A stretch of DNA of 64,000 bases from Williamwhitmania taraxaci (lineage in GTDB: Bacteria > Bacteroidota > Bacteroidia > Bacteroidales > Williamwhitmaniaceae). Positions 58,984 through 64,000 of the stretch are shown piece after piece. The notes beneath the pieces were generated by a model. That model had not been told where the DNA came from. It did not search any database and worked only from the letters and a program-made list of their open reading frames with translations. The stretch spans positions 45,154 through 109,153 of the forward strand of contig NZ_FMYP01000003.1 in NCBI RefSeq assembly GCF_900096565.1. Reading direction: 5' to 3'. Positions within the stretch are counted from its first letter, which is position 1; each line of letters starts with the position of its first letter. Made by a program: the position numbers and the translations under genes.

Positions 58984-61481
58984 AAGGGCTTCATCTACTT
59001 CTATCGGTGCTACTAACTTTTAGCATTTCGCCAAGTTTTTCTCAGGAAAGCCTCCCGAAATCGTTTAAAGATATTTTTTCGGATGCGGAATACTATTTCC
59101 AGTATGGAGATTACCGCGAAGCTCTGGCTCTATACTCCCAAGCCCAAAGGATTGAACCGGCGAATCATAACATCAACTACCGAATAGGATTTTGCTTGCT
59201 TAATATTCCAGGACAGAAGGAAAAAGCACTGGCCTATCTCGAGTATGCCTCGAACAAGATAAGCGATACCTACCAAGAGGGTTCTTATAAAGAAACATCA
59301 GCGCCCCCGATTATCTGGCTTTACCTAGGTGATGCCTATCGAATAAAGATTGAGTTAGAAAAAGCGATTATAGCCTACAACACTTTTAAGGCACAACTCG
59401 ACGTTAAGGATGTTTACAATCACGACTTTGTTGATCAACAAATCAAAGCCTGCGAAAAAGCTAAGTTTTTTCTTGCAAAACCAGTGAAAACAACTCTCGA
59501 TATTTTAGAATTTGAATTTCCAAACCTAGAATTGGCCTACGCTCCCATTGTCTCGGAAGACGAATCCTCATTATTCTTCACTCAACACAAAAAATTCTAT
59601 GAGGCATTATACTGGAGCAAAAAGGTTGAAGGAAAATGGACAACACCTATAAGCCTCAATATACCTGTTGGGCTTGATGGCGAAATCAGCATTTCGAGTT
59701 GCAGTGCAGATGGAAAGGAGATCTTCATTTTCAGCAACGACCATGGAAATGGTGAAATATTCTATAGTAAGTTCAATGGAAAGGAGTGGTCAAAGGCAAC
59801 CAAACTAAACAAAAACATTAACACGCCTTACTGGGAGACCAACGCATCTATATCCAAGGATGGAAAAACGCTTTACTTCTCATCGAATCGCAAAGGTGGA
59901 TTTGGAGGAATAGACATCTATAAATCGGAGTTAGATAGCAAGGGGGAATGGGGCCCAGCTCAAAATGCAGGTTCATCAATCAATACCCCTTACAACGAAG
60001 AAGCCCCTTACTTTTGTGAAGACAAAGGAATGCTGTTCTTTGCATCCCAAGGTCACGAAAACATGGGAGGCTACGACATATTCTTCTCCAAAGTAAGTTC
60101 TGAAGGATACTCCAGTCCAATAAACCTAGGCTATCCAATGAACTCAACCGACGACGATCTTTTTTTCAGCCCCCTTTGTGGACCTGGCATAAAAGGACTT
60201 GTCTTTAAGCGAAAAAACACAACAAAAGTTATAACTCAACTTGCCGAGATTGGGCTCGTTCCTAATAGTAATTTGGCTGAAATTAGTGGTAGCGTTTTAA
60301 GCCAAGACAAGGCCGATTTATCAAGTGCTAACCTAAAACTATTCACCATAGATCAACGTTCTGGCGATACGCTTTTGCCAAAGATGGCTGTCGGAAGCAC
60401 AGACTTCTCCTTCTCGGTATCAACAGGAAACTATACCATGATTGCCGAAGCCGATGGTTATCAGACTATCCGAAACGACTTTTATGTACCGGAAGAAGTT
60501 GCCGGAGCAACACTACCTTACACCTTTTTTCTTATCCCAAGCGAAGTGCTTTCGGGGGAATATTTAACCGTAAGATCTATTCAATTTGGATTTGACAGTT
60601 ATATCCTTTCCCGAGACGCCCAAGTTGAACTCGAAAAGGTTTACAACATCATGCAAGCATATCCTTCAGTTCTCGTTGAGGTTGTTGGTCATACGGATAC
60701 AAAAGGAGCACAAGCATACAACAAGACGCTCTCGTTGAAACGTGCGAAAGCAGCGATAGATCTCCTTACGGACAAAGGAATTGATCCCTCTAGATTTGTC
60801 GCCCGGGGTGTGGGCGCAGCTGAAAATATTGCCATCAATCAAAATCCGGATGGAACCGACAACCCTTTAGGCCGTCGATTCAACCGACGGGTATCCATTA
60901 AAATTCTAAAATCAGATAGGTCTTTAATTATCGCAGAGGATATCTCCATCCCTGAAAACCTGAAGGCCAATAAAGAGAACTTCTTTACGATCCTATTATG
61001 TCGGACAAGCAATCAGCCCGATACCACATTTTTTCAAACGTTGCCCCTGCTGAAAAACCAAATTGTTAAGCCATATAAAACACCTGTTGGATACCTCGTT
61101 ACGGTGGGTGAATTCGGCAACAAAGCTGATGCAATCAAGTTGATGAACCAGTGTATCGACGGCGGATACGCAACAGCAACCATTATCAGTGACGTTACTC
61201 TATCAACTCTAACCCAAGATAGCAACCTTGAGCAACAAGAGCCTGCTGCCTCAAATGAGGTCAAGTTCACCATTCAAATATTAGCCGCAAAACAACCAGT
61301 GCCCGTCTCCAATTTTAAAGGACTAGCCGATTTGGTGAAGGAGGTAAGAGGAAAAGACAACATGTACCGTTATATTTTGGGCGAATTTAGCGATCGTGAA
61401 ATGGCAATCCAGGTACTAAAGCAAAAAGTTTCACCAATCTACCCCGATGCTTTTGTTACCAATTTGAGTAGGATCAAATAG
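58980..61481 (+). CDS. PorE-like protein: TPR, PD40, CRD, OmpA and SPOR-like domains
   Basis: An 833-residue periplasmic/outer-membrane-associated protein. Order: signal peptide, TPR (about 20-170: FSDAEYYFQYGDYREALALY), PD40 propeller (about 185-415: ISKDGKTLYFSSNRKGGFGG), carboxypeptidase regulatory-like domain (about 430-515: GNYTMIAEADGYQTI) and OmpA peptidoglycan-binding domain (about 527-640: RSIQFGFDSYILSRDAQVEL, VEVVGHTDTKGAQAYNKTL, GRRFNRRVSIKIL). It ends with a region holding a SPOR-like repeat (KFTIQILAAKQPVPVSNFKG). TPR-WD40-CRD-OmpA is the order of PorE (PG1058), a T9SS component that binds peptidoglycan. Overlap of 4 bases with the preceding gene suggests joint assembly. Confidence 0.85.
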   Translation: MKGLHLLLSVLLTFSISPSFSQESLPKSFKDIFSDAEYYFQYGDYREALALYSQAQRIEPANHNINYRIGFCLLNIPGQKEKALAYLEYASNKISDTYQEGSYKETSAPPIIWLYLGDAYRIKIELEKAIIAYNTFKAQLDVKDVYNHDFVDQQIKACEKAKFFLAKPVKTTLDILEFEFPNLELAYAPIVSEDESSLFFTQHKKFYEALYWSKKVEGKWTTPISLNIPVGLDGEISISSCSADGKEIFIFSNDHGNGEIFYSKFNGKEWSKATKLNKNINTPYWETNASISKDGKTLYFSSNRKGGFGGIDIYKSELDSKGEWGPAQNAGSSINTPYNEEAPYFCEDKGMLFFASQGHENMGGYDIFFSKVSSEGYSSPINLGYPMNSTDDDLFFSPLCGPGIKGLVFKRKNTTKVITQLAEIGLVPNSNLAEISGSVLSQDKADLSSANLKLFTIDQRSGDTLLPKMAVGSTDFSFSVSTGNYTMIAEADGYQTIRNDFYVPEEVAGATLPYTFFLIPSEVLSGEYLTVRSIQFGFDSYILSRDAQVELEKVYNIMQAYPSVLVEVVGHTDTKGAQAYNKTLSLKRAKAAIDLLTDKGIDPSRFVARGVGAAENIAINQNPDGTDNPLGRRFNRRVSIKILKSDRSLIIAEDISIPENLKANKENFFTILLCRTSNQPDTTFFQTLPLLKNQIVKPYKTPVGYLVTVGEFGNKADAIKLMNQCIDGGYATATIISDVTLSTLTQDSNLEQQEPAASNEVKFTIQILAAKQPVPVSNFKGLADLVKEVRGKDNMYRYILGEFSDREMAIQVLKQKVSPIYPDAFVTNLSRIK

Positions 61482-61489
61482 AAATATTT

Positions 61490-62053
61490 ATGGACAATTT
61501 GCTGCAAAGTGCACATATCCGACTGAGAGCTATAGAGCCTAGCGATATTGAATTGCTCTACAGTTGGGAAAATAACATGAAAATATGGGCAGTAAGCAAC
61601 ACCCTTACCCCATTCTCAAAATACCTACTTAAGAAGTATATTGAATCGGCTCATATCGATATTTATGAAGCAAAGCAATTACGGTTGATCATCGAGGCAA
61701 AGGATCAAAGTTCCTTTATGTTTCACCCAGTAGGAGCCATTGATTTGTTCGACTTTGATCCATTCCACTCCAGAGCAGGTATCGGCATTTTGATCCACAA
61801 CGAAGAGGAACGCAACAAGGGCTATGCCAGTGAATCAATCCGGTTGCTAACCAAGTATGCATTTGAAACACTGCAACTACACCAGCTCTACTGTAACGTT
61901 GCCGCCACAAACACAGCAAGCCTTCAAATATTCCAGAAAATGGGATTTAAGATAGTCGGCATTAAAGAGCAATGGCTAAAGACCCAAAACGGATGGATGG
62001 ACGAACTAATGCTGCAGATGGTAAACCCTCTCTCTTTAAACAGCATTAATTAG
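61490..62053 (+). CDS. GNAT N-acetyltransferase (RimJ/SpeG-like)
   Basis: A 187-residue acetyltransferase of the Acetyltransf_3 type. The start IRLRAIEPSDIELLYSWENN is the typical RimJ/RimL/SpeG opening. GIGILIHNEEERNKGYASES is the acetyl-CoA motif (R-x-x-G-x-A) and HQLYCNVAATNTASLQIFQK with MGFKIVGIKEQWL follow. Substrate may be a ribosomal protein N-terminus, polyamine or antibiotic; not decidable. It lies 8 bases after the PorE-like gene, so it is co-transcribed with it. Confidence 0.87.
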   Translation: MDNLLQSAHIRLRAIEPSDIELLYSWENNMKIWAVSNTLTPFSKYLLKKYIESAHIDIYEAKQLRLIIEAKDQSSFMFHPVGAIDLFDFDPFHSRAGIGILIHNEEERNKGYASESIRLLTKYAFETLQLHQLYCNVAATNTASLQIFQKMGFKIVGIKEQWLKTQNGWMDELMLQMVNPLSLNSIN

Positions 62054-62134
62054 ATTGCAGTAGGTTAATCAAAAAAAATGAGGGACTCACACTTAGGTAA
62101 TGCAAGCCCCTCGGGTCTAGGTTAGGTTTAGGTA

Positions 62135-63607
62135 TTAATCTAGAGTAAAAGAGTTCTCAATGGGTGCGGGCTCTATCTTATTCAATCCCGAATAACAAAA
62201 CTCGTTGGATTTTTTGCAATATTTATAGTCGAGGGCCCACTCTTCAACTTTCTCAGCAATTTCTTTCAGGGATCCTACAATAAAATTAATCTCCGACATG
62301 GTAGTAGTCGGATGAATCGACCACCGCACCCAACCGGGCTTTTGCGATAGGTCACCATGCGAAATCATTTCGGTAATAGCGTGCGATTGTTCCTTGGTAA
62401 CGTGCAGCAGAAAGTGCCCATAAGTACCTGCACATACGCAACCACCCCTCATCTGAATCCCAAACCGATCGCTCAATAACTTAACAATCAAATTATAGTG
62501 TATATCCTTCATGTAAAAGGAAACGGCACCTATCCGACTTCTACAGTTATCAGCCAACTTAACAAGACGAGGAATACTATCCAGTTCTTGGAGCGCATAG
62601 CATACCAACTCGTGCTCATGTTTCACAATATTATCTACCCCCATCTGCTCTTTAAGCCCAATGGCGAGTGCCGAACGTATGGCTTGAAGAAAACCTGGAG
62701 TTCCACCATCTTCGCGCCGTTCAATATCGTCGATGTATTTATACTCTCCCCAAGGATTGGTCCAATCTACAGTTCCCCCACCCGGCTGATCAGGAACACG
62801 ATTTTTATAAAGCAAAGAATTGAATATCAACACGCCGGAAGTACCAGGGCCACCTAAGAATTTGTGTGGCGAAAAGAAAACGGCATCCAATCGTTCAGCC
62901 TCATTCTCCGGATGCATATCCATGTGAACATACGGTGCCGACGCCGCAAAGTCAACAAAGCAGTAGCCACCAACTTCGTGCATGGCGGCAGCTAACTTAT
63001 GGTAGGGTGTAAATACTCCCGTTACATTTGAACAAGCACTAAACGAGCCAATAATGAGCGGACGATGCCTATACGGCTCAAGTGCCTCTCTCAACTTATC
63101 GGCAGAGACTAACAGATTCTCATCAGGCTCAACGACTACCACATCCACATTGGTTTCGTACCAAGAGGTGTGGTTGGAGTGGTGCTCAAGGTGGGTAACA
63201 AAAACCACAGGTCGCTCATCAGCCGAGGCAAATTTTGCCCCCAAATTCTTCAACCCCAATATGCGCTGGAACTTATTTATGGCCGAAGTCATTCCAAAGC
63301 CAGCCATAATAATCACATCGCTGGCATTTGCGTTTACATGGCGCTTAATTTCGTGAAGCGAAAAGTGATAGGCTTCAGTCATAAACCGCCCCATCTCACT
63401 GCTCTCGGTATGCGTATTAGCCACCATTGGTCCAAAAACCTTGAGCATCTTTTCCTCAATGGGTCCATAGAGTCGACCACTGGCAATCCAGTCGGCATAA
63501 ACCACCTTCTTTACACCATACGGAGACTCGTAAGTAGCATCAATGCCGACAATATTTTGCCTGAACTTATCGAAATAATCCTCTAATTTGCCACTCACAT
63601 TTCCCAT
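62135..63607 (-). CDS. Class V aminotransferase (cysteine desulfurase/selenocysteine lyase-like)
   Basis: A 490-residue PLP enzyme of the aminotransferase class V family. The PLP lysine is K249 in FFSPHKFLGGPGTSGVL; the cofactor Asp/Ser region is GGYCFVDFAASAPYVHMDMH and the start YADWIASGRLYGPIEEKMLK with VANTHTESSEMGRFMTEAYH is typical. The late segment GVSFYM-like GAVSFYMKDIHYNLIVKLLS and MRGGCVCAGTYGHFLL (with Cys) suggests the SufS/CsdA-like branch, but the substrate is uncertain. It ends with an extra C-terminal extension of about 60 residues. No Suf or Isc genes are adjacent, so a role in cluster assembly is not supported by context. Confidence 0.85.
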   Translation of the reverse strand: MGNVSGKLEDYFDKFRQNIVGIDATYESPYGVKKVVYADWIASGRLYGPIEEKMLKVFGPMVANTHTESSEMGRFMTEAYHFSLHEIKRHVNANASDVIIMAGFGMTSAINKFQRILGLKNLGAKFASADERPVVFVTHLEHHSNHTSWYETNVDVVVVEPDENLLVSADKLREALEPYRHRPLIIGSFSACSNVTGVFTPYHKLAAAMHEVGGYCFVDFAASAPYVHMDMHPENEAERLDAVFFSPHKFLGGPGTSGVLIFNSLLYKNRVPDQPGGGTVDWTNPWGEYKYIDDIERREDGGTPGFLQAIRSALAIGLKEQMGVDNIVKHEHELVCYALQELDSIPRLVKLADNCRSRIGAVSFYMKDIHYNLIVKLLSDRFGIQMRGGCVCAGTYGHFLLHVTKEQSHAITEMISHGDLSQKPGWVRWSIHPTTTMSEINFIVGSLKEIAEKVEEWALDYKYCKKSNEFCYSGLNKIEPAPIENSFTLD

Positions 63608-63764
63608 TATGCCCTAGAATTAAGCGAGCGAAAAGTAGTAAAAAAAAATCGCCTCGCAAACGTTTGTTCGAAACTGTTAATACCTTATATCCGCAACATA
63701 AAAGCATAAAATAATCGGGAACCCCTGTAATAATAATCATCACAAGGCTTTCCCGATTAAAATA

Positions 63765-63786
63765 TTTTCACCTACTTAGGTGAAAA
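63765..63786 (+). promoter_or_regulatory. Hairpin in the transposase leader
   Basis: TTTTCACCTA and TAGGTGAAAA form a perfect 10-base stem separated by only two bases, ending 11 bases before the transposase ATG. A message read through from outside would fold here and mask the ribosome-binding region. This is a known way for insertion sequences to limit transposase from external transcription; its role here is inferred. Confidence 0.5.
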
Positions 63787-63797
63787 CATCGTAGCGG

Positions 63798-64000
63798 ATG
63801 AAAATTACATATTCTAGCGACACCATCAACTCTTTTGGCGGAATAAATTTTGCAGACAAAATTATCCGGGAGGCCTCTATTTACGACACCATAGACCAAA
63901 CGCTTGGCATTCGGGGAGTTAAGGCACAGTATTCCTACAGTGATTTGTTTCGATCCTACCTCATGCTGGTTTTATGCGGCGGCGAATGCGCCGAGGATAT
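63798..64000 (+). CDS. IS1380-family transposase, N-terminal part
   Basis: Partial gene, 67 codons visible and open at the right edge. Translation starts MKITYSSDTINSFGGINFAD and continues with YSYSDLFRSYLMLVLCGGECAEDI (given in parts: YSYSDLFRSYLM, then LCGGECAEDI), the N-terminus of IS1380 transposases common in Bacteroidota. The DDE catalytic residues are beyond the window, so intactness cannot be judged. Confidence 0.85.
   Translation, partial: MKITYSSDTINSFGGINFADKIIREASIYDTIDQTLGIRGVKAQYSYSDLFRSYLMLVLCGGECAED

Larger units (their letters stand above)
63713..64000 (+). mobile_element. IS1380-family insertion sequence, left end and transposase start
   Basis: The transposase reading frame and the structured leader before it mark the left part of an insertion sequence that continues past the window edge. 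AATCGGGAA (63713-63721) and TTCCCGATT (63750-63758) are inverted repeats. A second inverted repeat is TTTTCACCTA/TAGGTGAAAA (63765-63774 / 63777-63786). The exact terminal inverted repeat and target duplication cannot be set without the right end; the start given is the earliest structured base, and the true end could lie some tens of bases to the left. It sits in the intergenic space after the class V aminotransferase gene. Confidence 0.7.

Noticed and set aside
62054..62134. Terminator between the GNAT and class V aminotransferase genes
   Set aside because: GAGGG and CCCTC could pair across about 20 bases, but the stem is short and no T run follows.

Overview
The window comes from a Bacteroidota chromosome, most likely a Bacteroidales/Marinilabiliales-type anaerobe. 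The reasons are a type IX secretion (T9SS) gene set (GldJ, PorP/SprF, PorU, PorV, PorE-like proteins), the 670-residue form of urocanate hydratase, PorU/GldJ linkage, several promoters matching the Bacteroidota consensus (TTTG, about 19 bases, TAnnTTTG), and an IS1380-type transposase at the right edge. Genes are mostly short operons on both strands at moderate to low GC. There is no sign of a prophage, plasmid or CRISPR array.

Layout. 1-2500: start of a nuclease gene and a parallel beta-helix lipoprotein (minus), then a GNAT acetyltransferase (plus). 2513-6529: a minus-strand efflux operon (adaptor, ABC ATPase, two small unknown genes, TolC) with no permease gene, divergent from an NtrC-type response regulator and its histidine kinase (6755-9476); a 16-base perfect palindrome lies between them. 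9477-10315: non-coding DNA with an old intergenic repeat and a regular array of fifteen 21-base units. 10316-10484: two tRNA-Val(TAC) genes. 10581-16935: folC, then phoH-sixA-ppk1-ppx (polyphosphate synthesis and breakdown). 16970-22685: mtaB, inositol monophosphatase-like, lipid A-type acyltransferase, glycosyltransferase and acyl-CoA synthetase genes, all co-directional. 22730-24700: ppa and murF. 24773-32554: T9SS locus gldJ, porP/sprF, porU, porV. 32556-36286: ispF, two small cytosolic proteins, a lipoprotein and urocanase. 36547-38366: LemA plus two TPM-domain proteins. 38399-42594: zinc-ribbon coiled-coil protein, Nif3-like, MerR-like and a pair of M23 endopeptidase paralogs. 42740-53494: alaS, an RDD protein, a ChaN-like protein with a sodium/solute symporter, recR, a TPR protein, an aminotransferase and a glycosyltransferase fused to a degenerate sugar-phosphate transferase. 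53559-54836: a 2-oxo acid dehydrogenase E2. 55134-61481: three tandem PorE-like envelope proteins. 61490-64000: a GNAT, a class V aminotransferase and the left part of an IS1380-family element.

How the genes work together. Two envelope machines dominate. GldJ, PorP, PorU and PorV belong to the secretion and cell-surface attachment apparatus for proteins carrying a T9SS C-terminal domain. The tandem PorE-like trio shares a TPR plus beta-propeller plan but ends in three different ways (nothing, a membrane anchor, or CRD-OmpA-SPOR), which suggests a trans-envelope assembly; its middle protein is the least familiar gene here. SixA/Ppk1/Ppx form a compact polyphosphate module. The permease-less efflux operon with its divergent sigma-54-type regulator is the other locus whose composition is unusual.
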